A stretch of DNA of 36,889 nt from a virus. The notes under the pieces are model-generated. The model ran no database searches. It was not told the origin of the DNA and saw only the letters and a list, made by a program, of their open reading frames with translations. Within the stretch, counting starts at the first letter, position 1, and the number at the start of each line of letters is the position of its first letter. Where the stretch lies: positions 1 through 36,889 of the IMG/VR virus record IMGVR_UViG_3300022074_000147, one strand, 5' to 3'. This document shows positions 1 through 6,455 of the stretch, in pieces. Made by a program: the position numbers and the translations under genes.

Positions 1-501
1 GAAGGAAGAGTATTCCTTTACAAGTATGGGAAGAAGATTCATGATAAGATTGCTGAGTCAATGAAACCTCAGTTTGAAGATGAGGACCCAATCAATCCTT
101 TCTGTTTCTGGAAAGGTGCTGACTTCAAATTAAAGATAGTCAAGCAAGATGGGTACTGGAACTATGATCGTTCTGAGTTTGCTTCCAAAGGAACACTCGG
201 TAACTTTGAAGACAGTAAGTTAGAGGAGATCTACAATCAGGAGTTTAGTTTAAACTCATTCACTGATTCTAAGAACTTCAAGTCATACGAACAACTAGAA
301 ACAAGATTGAATCTAGTGCTTGGTAAGACTAATCGTGCTGCTTCATTAGAGGAAGACGGTTTAGATTATGAAGATAAGATTACAGAACCAGTTGCAGAAG
401 TGTCTACTACTCCAACACCAGGGTTCGGTAATGCAGTATCATCATTGAAAGAAGAGGAAGATCCTGATCTATCCTACTTCGCTAAACTAGCAGAAGAGTA
501 A
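1..501 (+). CDS. gp32: gp32 single-stranded DNA-binding protein, C-terminal part (5' truncated)
   Basis: The reading frame is open from base 1, so the gene begins outside the window; the first ATG (base 61) is internal. The visible start EGRVFLYKYGKKIHDKI and the later segment with FWKGADFKLK and GYWNYDRSEF match the DNA-binding core of T4 gp32 (compare its KVFLYKFGKKIFDKI and NYDESKF). gp32 coats single-stranded DNA during replication, recombination and repair and, through its acidic C-terminus, recruits partner proteins. Here the last ~50 residues are rich in Glu/Asp and end in LSYFAKLAEE, the expected acidic recruiting tail. The stop overlaps the next ATG by one base (TAATG). Identity is well supported; only the N-terminal basic region and zinc-binding part are missing from view. 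Confidence 0.93.
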   Translation, partial: EGRVFLYKYGKKIHDKIAESMKPQFEDEDPINPFCFWKGADFKLKIVKQDGYWNYDRSEFASKGTLGNFEDSKLEEIYNQEFSLNSFTDSKNFKSYEQLETRLNLVLGKTNRAASLEEDGLDYEDKITEPVAEVSTTPTPGFGNAVSSLKEEEDPDLSYFAKLAEE

Positions 502-803
502 TGAAGAGAATCGTGGTTGCACTCGCAGCACTATCGTTTGCAACTCCTACCCAAGCATTAACTTGGAAGGAGTTTTGGGAACCCTTTACAAGTGAACATT
601 ATCGTTCATACGACAGAGGTTACTATTATAATGAACACGATGGTTGCTACCGAGTGGATTACGATTATCATTACGAGATTCCTGGGTACTATGACGGACG
701 TCGTTGGGTTCCTAGGACAAGTAAATGGGAGAGGAGAAGTAAGTGGGTCAACTGTCATCGACAGTACAAACGTTACCACTCTCCTCACCACCATCATCAT
801 TGA
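501..803 (+). CDS. Small secreted Tyr/His-rich protein with signal peptide
   Basis: A 100-residue protein with a clear signal peptide: basic start MKR, hydrophobic core VVALAALSFA and a cleavage-like TQA before Leu20, so the mature form is probably exported to the periplasm. The mature part is very rich in Tyr, Arg, Trp and Asp, contains two cysteines (one central, one near the end) that could form a disulfide, and ends in SPHHHHH, a natural histidine run that could bind metal. It follows gp32 with a TAATG overlap, suggesting translational coupling. Its function is unknown; I recall similar short exported proteins in other cyanomyoviruses but cannot assign a role. Confidence 0.7.
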   Translation: MKRIVVALAALSFATPTQALTWKEFWEPFTSEHYRSYDRGYYYNEHDGCYRVDYDYHYEIPGYYDGRRWVPRTSKWERRSKWVNCHRQYKRYHSPHHHHH

Positions 804-837
804 CCCATATATTATTTCACTTTTGAAATGAAAAAGT

Positions 838-880
838 GGGCGCAAAAAATTCGCGGTAATTTTTCGCCCCTAGGGTTTTT
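838..880 (+). terminator. Probable intrinsic terminator after the gp32 operon
   Basis: The gap after the secreted-protein gene holds an imperfect hairpin: GGGCG(C)AAAAAATT at 838-854 pairs with AATTTTTCGCCC ending about 869, with loop CGCGGT, followed by TAGGGTTTTT (T-run 876-880). It sits about 35 bases past the stop at 803 and before the gene at 894, a sensible place to end the gp32 transcript. The T-run is short and slightly offset from the stem, so termination strength is uncertain. Confidence 0.5.
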
Positions 881-887
881 ATAAATT
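880..887 (+). promoter_or_regulatory. Weak late-promoter-like box TATAAATT
   Basis: TATAAATT differs by one base from the T4 late box TATAAATA. It lies only 14 bases before the ATG at 894, so transcription from it would begin at or just before the start codon and leave almost no leader. No Shine-Dalgarno sequence is visible between them. A similar arrangement (TATAAATT then CATCATG) occurs at 5688. Could be chance in AT-rich DNA. Confidence 0.25.
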
Positions 888-893
888 AACATC

Positions 894-1100
894 ATGTCTT
901 GCGGTAAGAACGAACACTACAAAACTTATAGCATCGAGTGGCACCGATATCGCTATCTTAAAGAAGCGATAGATAAGTACCTAGATGACTATATTGATCC
1001 CGAAGTTATTATGACTGATATTCGACATGTGCTCCATGATAGATCTCATGCTGCACGTCAAGAAGCATCATACATAGAAAAACTAGAATCAGAACTTTAA
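894..1100 (+). CDS. Small conserved-looking phage protein of unknown function
   Basis: A 68-residue, charged, mostly helical protein (IEWHRYRYLKEAIDKYLDDY, then DIRHVLHDRSHAARQEASYI). It has no signal peptide or membrane segment. It is the first gene after the putative terminator and lies directly before the gene at 1101 (TAA then ATG), so the three small genes 894-1671 look like one unit. In T4-like cyanophages the late-transcription coactivator gp33 is a small protein encoded close to gp32, and this or the next gene could be it, but no diagnostic gp33 motif is visible to me, so the symbol is left blank. Confidence 0.6.
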   Translation: MSCGKNEHYKTYSIEWHRYRYLKEAIDKYLDDYIDPEVIMTDIRHVLHDRSHAARQEASYIEKLESEL

Positions 1101-1418
1101 ATGCTATCAACCCAATACCGAAAACGATTAGAAAGAATTTGTGAGTCGATCGTTGCTGGTGATGAAGTTCCCTTGCGGGAAATGATATGGGCGAATAAAC
1201 TCGCAAAGGCAAATACAACTGCTGCGACGTGGATGCGACAAGCACGACAAAGAGCAGCAAACCCAGATATGAAGAAAGGGTCAACTGATGATTTTCTGAA
1301 TAGGATGGGATTAGGTGACCCCGACCCATCCAACCATAAAGAGGGGTTTAACAGTGCAGACGATATTAACGATTGGTTCAACCGAGACAAACCTGATGAT
1401 TGGAGACAACGTGACTAA
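1101..1418 (+). CDS. Small phage protein of unknown function, DDWRQRD C-terminus
   Basis: A 105-residue protein beginning MLSTQYRKRLERICESIVAG, with a helical, basic N-terminal half (AKLAKAN... WMRQARQRA) and an acidic C-terminal half containing DDFLNRMGLGDPDPSNHKEG and ending DKPDDWRQRD. The split into basic helices followed by acidic linear motifs suggests a nucleic-acid or polymerase-binding adaptor, but this is inference. It starts right after the stop of the 68-residue gene and overlaps the next gene by 8 bases. Position near gp32 makes it another possible gp33-type late-transcription factor; not confirmed. Confidence 0.65.
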   Translation: MLSTQYRKRLERICESIVAGDEVPLREMIWANKLAKANTTAATWMRQARQRAANPDMKKGSTDDFLNRMGLGDPDPSNHKEGFNSADDINDWFNRDKPDDWRQRD

Positions 1419-1671
1419 ACCTACTGAAAACTACGAACAACTAATTCAACGCTTCACTAAGCGTACAATGCAACTCAATGCCAGACAAGATGAAATAAAA
1501 GGTTGGTATGAAGAGTATGTCAAGAACGAGAACGATCTGAAAAGATTGGAAGGTTCTCTACAAGCAATACAATACGTTGCATATGGCAAAATGCCTGGGG
1601 ACGGCAATCACGACAAATTCAAGGATCACACCCCAGAAGGATATAGAGCAAATATACCAGATCGTTACTAA
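1411..1671 (+). CDS. Small coiled-coil protein, unknown function (GTG start)
   Basis: An 86-residue protein whose likely start is the GTG at 1411, inside the end of the previous gene (GTGACTAA overlap), because GGAG at 1402-1405 is well spaced before it; an in-frame ATG at 1396 is the alternative, and the frame remains open further upstream without protein-like sequence. The body (QLIQRFTKRTMQLNARQDEI, then YVKNENDLKRLEGSLQAIQY) is a helical, probably coiled-coil segment, followed by a polar tail. No family recognised. It closes a three-gene unit and its stop overlaps the following ATG (TAATG). Confidence 0.55.
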   Translation: MTKPTENYEQLIQRFTKRTMQLNARQDEIKGWYEEYVKNENDLKRLEGSLQAIQYVAYGKMPGDGNHDKFKDHTPEGYRANIPDRY

Positions 1672-2000
1672 TGATATTTTGGATCGGTTTCACCCTCATG
1701 TTCTTTAATGAGGGTTTTGTCATGATGAGACACATATCTCCTTTCTTCGATAATTTGAGAAAGAAGGTAATTAAGAAATTAGGTGAAAACGTGTGGTATC
1801 GTCTCCATGGCACTTTGGACTATACATGGATAGGACTTGTCACACTAGGATTGATAGTCAACTCTAATAGAGTTGCACATTTGGGTATATTGCTTATATT
1901 CTGGTTTTCTGCCTTTTGTATATTTTATCTACCACGTTGGATAATGTTAGAAATCAAAAGTAAGTCTAGTAACCACCGTAAGAACCGCCAGAAGAACTAG
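1671..2000 (+). CDS. Small integral membrane protein, unknown function
   Basis: A 109-residue protein with hydrophobic stretches near residues 1-19, 50-65 and 68-90 separated by basic loops (DNLRKKVIKKLG) and ending in a basic tail (KSKSSNHRKNRQKN), so 2-3 membrane passes with cytoplasmic basic regions are likely. The start at 1671 overlaps the previous stop (TAATG); a second possibility is ATG 1722, which would put a terminator-like hairpin (1692-1718) before the gene. Its 3' end overlaps the convergent gp53 gene by 35 bases (1966-2000). No lysis or holin motif is recognisable, though small membrane proteins in phages are sometimes holins. Confidence 0.55.
   Translation: MIFWIGFTLMFFNEGFVMMRHISPFFDNLRKKVIKKLGENVWYRLHGTLDYTWIGLVTLGLIVNSNRVAHLGILLIFWFSAFCIFYLPRWIMLEIKSKSSNHRKNRQKN
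1692..1718 (+). terminator. Terminator-like hairpin 21 bases after a stop codon
   Basis: Perfect 8-bp stem ACCCTCAT (1692-1699) / ATGAGGGT (1708-1715) with loop GTTCTTTA, followed by TTTG. It lies just after the stop at 1671 and ahead of the convergent minus-strand baseplate genes, where a plus-strand operon would be expected to end. It also lies within the first codons of the membrane protein at 1671. The T-run (4 including the last stem base) is short. Confidence 0.4.
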
Positions 2001-2916
2001 ATCCAGAGGAACTAGAACTTGAACTACTAGAACTAGAATCAGTAGAAGATGAAGTATCAGTCGTTCCTGTTGATGCAGTAGAAGACGAATCTGTGGTTCC
2101 TGCAACTACACCTGATGAGTTGACATCAGTTGATGTAATAGTTGTAGTTGTAGTAGCACCACTTTCGGTCGTAGTAGTCGTAACTGTCTTATTGACCAAT
2201 TCAACAGAAGATGCAAAACTGAGCGAAGGTGTAAGACCATATTCTGTTGAATATTGGTCTTTTTGTGTTATAAAGACCTCTTTGATGATATTAGGTGTTA
2301 TCTTAACTCCACTTGCTTCGTCAATTTCTTCATTTGGAGCATATTTCATCAATTCTTCAAATTCCTCTACAAAGTCTTCTACGAATTGTGGTTTCAATAA
2401 CCAAATACTCGCTTTTGAGTCATTTACGCTCTTTTCGTACTCATAATTGGAAACTGGGAAATTTGAGTTTGCTACAACAGTGCCATCTGATCTAGTATAA
2501 GTCCAATTCTCATTTACTTGAATTCCTGACTTCATGAGTATAGTATCGCTATCTAACTCTGTAATTTCATTAGTTTCATAGTGGTGAACACCAGTGGCAA
2601 ACCTATATTTGGTTTTTACATAAGTTTGGAGTTCCTCCTCTGACATTGGCCAATCGTCGTATATATTGACTATATTATTACACAACAATATAACCCAATC
2701 ATATAAAGGGTCACCATATAACTCATTTGCTATAAGGTCGGGTCTTTCGTTGTTTGCTATATTATATTGTTGAAATCCAAGAACACTTTCTTGTATATCT
2801 TCAATAAGACTGCATTTTCTGAATATGTTGCGTGCAACTATAAAAGGTTCAACGTTATTCTGTCTAAACGTTGATGTTCTAACTTGAACTTTTGGTAAAT
2901 ATGAAAAATAAGACAT
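1966..2916 (-). CDS. gp53: gp53 baseplate wedge subunit with long Ser/Thr-rich tail
   Basis: The first ~220 residues resemble T4 gp53, the wedge protein that joins neighbouring wedges around the hub: MSYFSYLPKVQVRT start, then RPDLIANELYGDPLYDWVIL, the typical gp53 segment that also occurs as a LysM-like fold in some relatives. At 316 residues it is much longer than T4 gp53 (~196). The extra C-terminus is low-complexity Thr/Ser with almost unbroken Ser near the end, closing GGSYGGY. The ATG overlaps the stop of gp48 upstream on the same strand (TAATG), so the two are one minus-strand operon. The 3' end overlaps the convergent membrane protein by 35 bases. Confidence 0.85.
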   Translation of the reverse strand: MSYFSYLPKVQVRTSTFRQNNVEPFIVARNIFRKCSLIEDIQESVLGFQQYNIANNERPDLIANELYGDPLYDWVILLCNNIVNIYDDWPMSEEELQTYVKTKYRFATGVHHYETNEITELDSDTILMKSGIQVNENWTYTRSDGTVVANSNFPVSNYEYEKSVNDSKASIWLLKPQFVEDFVEEFEELMKYAPNEEIDEASGVKITPNIIKEVFITQKDQYSTEYGLTPSLSFASSVELVNKTVTTTTTESGATTTTTITSTDVNSSGVVAGTTDSSSTASTGTTDTSSSTDSSSSSSSSSSSGSSSSGGSYGGY

Positions 2917-4055
2917 TAGATTTCCCTCCCACGACGATTGACTCTTCTACCTAGACCAGAGTTGGTTGATCTATCTATTTTAAGTTGACCCTTAGGATTA
3001 GATGATCTAAGTTTACCAGATGTACCTAGATTAGCAGCACCTTTCTTTGTACCTAGATTAGCAGCGGGATCTCTATTAACACCTGTAACCATGTTACGAG
3101 TAACAAATGCAGTCTCGTCAAATGTTAGACTCATACGATATGATGCTGGACCATAATCATCATCATCGAAACCACTACGTAAGGATGTATTTTGACCTGA
3201 TGGGGCAAGATCGACGTTCATATTGGTTAACACTAAATTTGTTGGGAATATTAGTAGACTACTGAGTGCTGCTGGTTTATTAAGACCTTCTCCTACAATA
3301 TCATTACCAAAACCCCTAGGTGTATAACGTACTATCTCTGTACGGAAGAATCTAGGAATAGATAACCAACGAGCGTTTGCTCCATTAGTATCTGGAAGCA
3401 TACTTTCACGAAAACAACTGATTATACCTTGGATTTCTTCTGCTTCTGCGGGATTACGAGGTGACATATCAAAATCAAAAGAATGAGAGCGATAGTTGAC
3501 CCCCTTAAACACAGTCTCTTCATATGGGTTGAATACTCTTCCCTTTGAGAGAGCAGATATGCCATTTTTTGAAACATTACCTTCTAATCCTAATGTACCT
3601 GTTGTACCGTTAAAGATACCAGCGATAGCACTAAATGCTATCTCACTTTTACCACTATCTGCTGCTTGACTTAACTTCTCTGCTATTTTATCTGTATCTG
3701 TTGCACCACTCTGTATCGCTTCTATTCCTGCACTACCAAAGGCACCGATTGATGCTTTCTCATAGTTTACACCATATGCTTCTTTTAATTGGTGTGGTAG
3801 ATAGAGATATATTGTCTTAAATATGCTGTTCTTATTGAAAGTTTGACCACCATCTTGCTTGGCACCCTTACCTCCACCAAGAGGTCCTGCTACATAGTTA
3901 TATGGATTAGCACCTTTTTCTGGATCATACACCGTGAATTTTAAGTAATCTACTTGTGCAGTAGAATACTGTGCTTCTGCTTTTATTCCTTCATCTCCCA
4001 CACCAGGTCCTCTGGGACTGGCATTTGGGTACATTAATCGTTGTTTTGATGACAT
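2916..4055 (-). CDS. gp48: gp48 baseplate tail-tube cap/initiator protein
   Basis: A 379-residue protein matching the gp48 family, which with gp54 caps the hub and starts tail-tube polymerisation. Visible family features are the start RLMYPNASPRGPGVGDEG, the central GVNYRSHSFDFDMSPRNPAE, the IPRFFRTEIVRYTPRGFG segment and MSLTFDETAFVTR near the end, followed by a basic Gly/Ser/Asn-rich tail (GLGRRVNRRGREI). Length is near that of T4 gp48 (364). Its start codon shares CATG with gp4 on the other strand, so its promoter must lie inside gp4; a TATAAATA box on the minus strand at 4126-4119 fits. gp53 follows with TAATG. Confidence 0.85.
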   Translation of the reverse strand: MSSKQRLMYPNASPRGPGVGDEGIKAEAQYSTAQVDYLKFTVYDPEKGANPYNYVAGPLGGGKGAKQDGGQTFNKNSIFKTIYLYLPHQLKEAYGVNYEKASIGAFGSAGIEAIQSGATDTDKIAEKLSQAADSGKSEIAFSAIAGIFNGTTGTLGLEGNVSKNGISALSKGRVFNPYEETVFKGVNYRSHSFDFDMSPRNPAEAEEIQGIISCFRESMLPDTNGANARWLSIPRFFRTEIVRYTPRGFGNDIVGEGLNKPAALSSLLIFPTNLVLTNMNVDLAPSGQNTSLRSGFDDDDYGPASYRMSLTFDETAFVTRNMVTGVNRDPAANLGTKKGAANLGTSGKLRSSNPKGQLKIDRSTNSGLGRRVNRRGREI

Positions 4056-4488
4056 GGCGTATTCTGGACGTTATAGACCTACTAATAAAAATAAATACAA
4101 GGGAGACCCTACTACCATTATTTATAGAAGTTTATGGGAAAGAAAGTTCATGGTATGGTGCGACAAGAATGAAAATGTCGTGGAATGGGGCAGTGAGGAG
4201 ATCATTATACCTTACGTCAGTCCTCTTGATGGGAGGGTGCATCGCTATTTCCCAGACTTTTACGTCCGAGCGAGGACTAAAACTGGGGGGTCGCAGAAGT
4301 TTATTATTGAGGTCAAACCTAATAAGCAGACGACACCTCCCAATAAACAACGCAAACGTACAAAGAAGTATATAACTGAGATTAAGACGTATGCAGTTAA
4401 TGAAGCAAAGTGGAAAGCAGCAGTAGAATACTGTAAAGACAGACGTATGCAATTTAGGATACTTACAGAACACGAGTTGAAGGTATGA
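4054..4488 (+). CDS. gp4: gp4 head-completion protein, PD-(D/E)xK nuclease-like fold
   Basis: A 144-residue protein close in length and sequence to T4 gp4 (also called gp50/65), needed to complete DNA-filled heads before tails join. It shows GDPTTIIYRSLWERKFMVWC, WGSEEIIIPYVSPLDGRVHRY and FPDFYV then FIIEVKPNKQT. The set Glu29 (WERKF), Asp68 (PDF) and Glu86-Val-Lys88 reproduces the catalytic signature of TnsA-like nucleases, so an end-trimming or nuclease role is plausible by family, though I cannot tell if it is active. The ATG shares the palindrome CATG with the divergent gp48 start. The stop overlaps the next gene (ATGA). No plus-strand late box is evident just upstream. Confidence 0.85.
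   Translation: MAYSGRYRPTNKNKYKGDPTTIIYRSLWERKFMVWCDKNENVVEWGSEEIIIPYVSPLDGRVHRYFPDFYVRARTKTGGSQKFIIEVKPNKQTTPPNKQRKRTKKYITEIKTYAVNEAKWKAAVEYCKDRRMQFRILTEHELKV
4119..4126 (-). promoter_or_regulatory. T4-type late promoter box for gp48-gp53, inside gp4
   Basis: TATTTATA on the plus strand reads TATAAATA on the minus strand, an exact match to the T4 late promoter box recognised by gp55-type sigma. It lies about 64 bases upstream of the gp48 start (4055) and within the gp4 coding sequence on the opposite strand, which is where the promoter must be because the two genes start on the same CATG. Confidence 0.6.
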
Positions 4489-4952
4489 GTGTATTTGAGG
4501 ATATTAAAGATTCCACAGGTGGATCAGCAAAGTCAAAAGAGTGGTATAGATCTAACTTAATCAGTAAGTTAAGTCCACCTCTTGACTTTAAAGTTGGTGA
4601 TGTCATCTATTATGCATATAATGCAGCAACAGATAACTTACCGTTCTATGATCAGTTCCCTATGACACTGGTTATTGACATCGACCCTATAAACAAGCAA
4701 TTCTCTGGTGGTAACTTACATTATCTACGCCCAACCGCACGACTAAGCATAGCGAAAACATGGGGAAGTGGTTCTATATCGTATCCTATGCGTTGCCATC
4801 ATAAATACTTTATGGGAAGAGCAACTAATATGATGTTAGTTCCTCCTTCTGACCTTGTTGACTTCGTACCATTACCAACAGAACAGTTTGTTAGGAGAAT
4901 TGGTGGAGTCTATGTTGAGATACCTAGTAGTTACATATGGAGTAGGTTGTAA
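4485..4952 (+). CDS. Conserved phage protein with FPMTLVIDID / LHYLRP motifs, unknown function
   Basis: A 155-residue soluble protein. It contains PPLDFKVGDVIYYAYNA, then LPFYDQFPMTLVIDIDPINK, FSGGNLHYLRPTARL and YPMRCHHKYFMGRATNMMLV. The combination of Y/W-D-x-F-P followed 15-25 residues later by NLHYL-P is a recurrent small-protein motif in many tailed phages, usually near head/tail genes. Its role has not been assigned to my knowledge. It is sandwiched between gp4 (ATGA overlap) and a tail-tube-type protein (TAATG overlap), which points to a virion assembly role. Confidence 0.7.
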   Translation: MSVFEDIKDSTGGSAKSKEWYRSNLISKLSPPLDFKVGDVIYYAYNAATDNLPFYDQFPMTLVIDIDPINKQFSGGNLHYLRPTARLSIAKTWGSGSISYPMRCHHKYFMGRATNMMLVPPSDLVDFVPLPTEQFVRRIGGVYVEIPSSYIWSRL

Positions 4953-5665
4953 TGCCCACTGTTAACAGTTTTAAAGATTTTAGAGAGACTATCGGTAGGT
5001 CTGCTGGTTCTATGCCAGCGACCAGTAACCTGTTTCAAGTCATCCTGCCAGTTCCTAAACTTATGAATGATTTGTATGACTCTAATAAGACATTAGATGC
5101 AATGAGAACTATTGATTACTACGCAACTAGCGTCACCCTACCTAGTAGAGCAGTAACAACTGGTGAACTCAATAATATAGGTCAGATTAGGAGATATGCG
5201 ACAGGACAGACTAACTCAGAAGTTAATATGCAGTTCTTAGTTAGTAAAGATAATAAACATAGAGCATATTTTGAGCATTGGATGCATCAAACAGCGTCTG
5301 ATTCAGATAATACAGTAGCATTCTACGATGATTATGTCTGTGATATAGAAATTGTCAAGTGGGAGAATATTGGGAACGAAGCAATGCAAGCAACAGGTAT
5401 GTACAAATTGTTTGGTGCTTTCCCATATAACGTTGGTCAGATGTCCCTAGACAACGAACAGGTAAATCTATTAAGCATGGATGTGTCATTCTATTTTGAG
5501 AGATATAGATTTGATCAAATATTTCCAGAGGCAATGAGACCGACATCAGACATATATGTTAAACCTCAGCACTATAAAGATACCAGTATTGCTGACTATC
5601 TAGACAACTATGAACCAGAGAACAAGATAAGTGATTATATGTTAGAGAATAACTTATTCTCGTAA
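4952..5665 (+). CDS. Tail-tube-fold protein, gp54/gp19-like (probable tail tube initiator)
   Basis: A 237-residue protein with the layout of the T4 tail-tube fold: N-terminal SNLFQVILPVPK strand, YYATSVTLPSRAVTTGEL (the typical substitution of 'tail tube' families in which a strand leads to a P-x-R turn), YATGQTNSEVNMQFLVS, WENIGNEAMQATGMYKLFGAFPYNVGQ split around the conserved Y-x-x-F-G-x-F-P turn, and a final LSMDVSFYFERYRF strand. gp19 (tube), gp48 and gp54 share this fold. Because it sits with baseplate genes rather than with sheath gp18, gp54 (initiator) is my preferred reading, although it is shorter than T4 gp54 (320). Confidence 0.65.
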   Translation: MPTVNSFKDFRETIGRSAGSMPATSNLFQVILPVPKLMNDLYDSNKTLDAMRTIDYYATSVTLPSRAVTTGELNNIGQIRRYATGQTNSEVNMQFLVSKDNKHRAYFEHWMHQTASDSDNTVAFYDDYVCDIEIVKWENIGNEAMQATGMYKLFGAFPYNVGQMSLDNEQVNLLSMDVSFYFERYRFDQIFPEAMRPTSDIYVKPQHYKDTSIADYLDNYEPENKISDYMLENNLFS

Positions 5666-5669
5666 CTGG

Positions 5670-5677
5670 TATAAATA
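5670..5677 (+). promoter_or_regulatory. T4-type late promoter box before gp26
   Basis: Exact TATAAATA 30 bases upstream of the gp26 ATG (5700). A second weaker box, TATAAATT, follows at 5688-5695. No strong Shine-Dalgarno sequence is seen between box and ATG. The box would drive gp26, gp51, the tape-measure pair and the hub as one late unit. Confidence 0.65.
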
Positions 5678-5699
5678 AAATTGATATTATAAATTCATC

Positions 5700-6401
5700 A
5701 TGCCATTACCAAAACTTGTAGTGCCTGAGTATGACTGTAAGTTACCAGTCAGCGGAAAGAAGGTTAACTTTCGTCCATTTCTCGTAAAAGAAGAGAAACT
5801 ACTGTATCTCGCAATGGAGACACAGAAGGAGAAAGAAATGATCAAGGCAGTCAAGACTATATTAAAATCTTGTACTGATTTGAAAAGTGTAGATAGTCTA
5901 CCAACATTTGAACTAGAATATTTGTTCTTACAGATCAGATCCAAAGCAGTTGGAGAAGAGAGTGAGTTCAAAGTAGTATGTGAGGATGACGGTAAGACCG
6001 AGGTAGAAGTCAGACTTGACTTAAACGAAGTCAGCATAGACGTACCAAAAGGTCATAAGAGTATCATACCACTAAGTGACGACATCAAGATTCAAATGAA
6101 ATATCCTGCACTGGATGCGTTCGTTGATCGCAATATGATGGATGATCCTGATGTTGATGACGTATTTGCTCTTGCAGCAGACTGTATTGATAAAGTATAT
6201 GATGGAGATGAGATCTATGATTCTTTCACAGTGAAGGAAGCAAAGGACTTTATAGGTGATATGAATAATGCACAGTTCGCCAAGATCCAGAACTTCTTTG
6301 AGACTATGCCTAAGTTAACGCATACCTTACAAGTAGAGAATCCTAAAACCAAAGTTATTAATGAAGTGAAGTTAGAAGGACTTGCTGCTTTTTTCGGGTA
6401 G
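5700..6401 (+). CDS. gp26: gp26 baseplate hub subunit / tail assembly chaperone
   Basis: A 233-residue protein resembling T4 gp26 (208 aa), a hub assembly factor: MPLPKLVVPEYDCKLPVSGK start, RPFLVKEEKLLYLAMET, then FELEYLFLQIRSKAVGE, then KIQMKYPALDAFVD, and a C-terminal helix KIQNFFETMPKL. These 'P-F-x-V-K-E-E-K-x-L-L' and 'L-E-x-L-F-L-x-I-R' motifs are characteristic of the gp26 family. The gene ends GLAAFFG-stop over a six-T run that forms a perfect -1 slippery heptamer (6389-6395), allowing a fusion to gp51. Order gp26-gp51-tape measure parallels lambda G-T-H. A late promoter box lies at 5670. Confidence 0.85.
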   Translation: MPLPKLVVPEYDCKLPVSGKKVNFRPFLVKEEKLLYLAMETQKEKEMIKAVKTILKSCTDLKSVDSLPTFELEYLFLQIRSKAVGEESEFKVVCEDDGKTEVEVRLDLNEVSIDVPKGHKSIIPLSDDIKIQMKYPALDAFVDRNMMDDPDVDDVFALAADCIDKVYDGDEIYDSFTVKEAKDFIGDMNNAQFAKIQNFFETMPKLTHTLQVENPKTKVINEVKLEGLAAFFG

Positions 6402-6455
6402 CATTAATGCATGACAGTCTTATGAATCACTATAAGACAAACTTTGCATTAATGC
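6389..6455 (+). promoter_or_regulatory. Putative programmed -1 ribosomal frameshift site joining gp26 to gp51
   Basis: At the end of gp26 the codons GCT TTT TTC form the canonical slippery heptamer T_TTT_TTC (6389-6395), two codons before the TAG at 6399-6401. A -1 slip continues in the frame of gp51: LAAFF then RVALMHDSLMNHY, with no stop before 6598, giving a 299-residue fusion. Five bases after the heptamer begins a perfect 11-bp stem: GCATTAATGCA (6401-6411) pairs with TGCATTAATGC (6445-6455), loop 6412-6444. The 5' arm contains the gp51 ATG (6407), so the same structure could mask independent initiation. Slippery site, spacer and stem are seen directly; frameshifting itself is inferred. 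Confidence 0.7.

Noticed and set aside
592-845. Alternative plus- and minus-strand frames across the His-rich secreted protein
   Set aside because: Met/Ile/Thr- and Val-rich shadows; the frame with signal peptide and coupled start is the credible gene.
2093-2446. Plus-strand frame with long valine runs
   Set aside because: Antisense of the Thr/Ser tail of gp53; the Val runs are the complement of Thr codons.
4091-4097. ATAAATA within gp4 (and another at 4801-4807 in the next gene)
   Set aside because: Inside AAA/AAT/TAC-coding stretches with no gene start at suitable distance; probably chance in AT-rich DNA.
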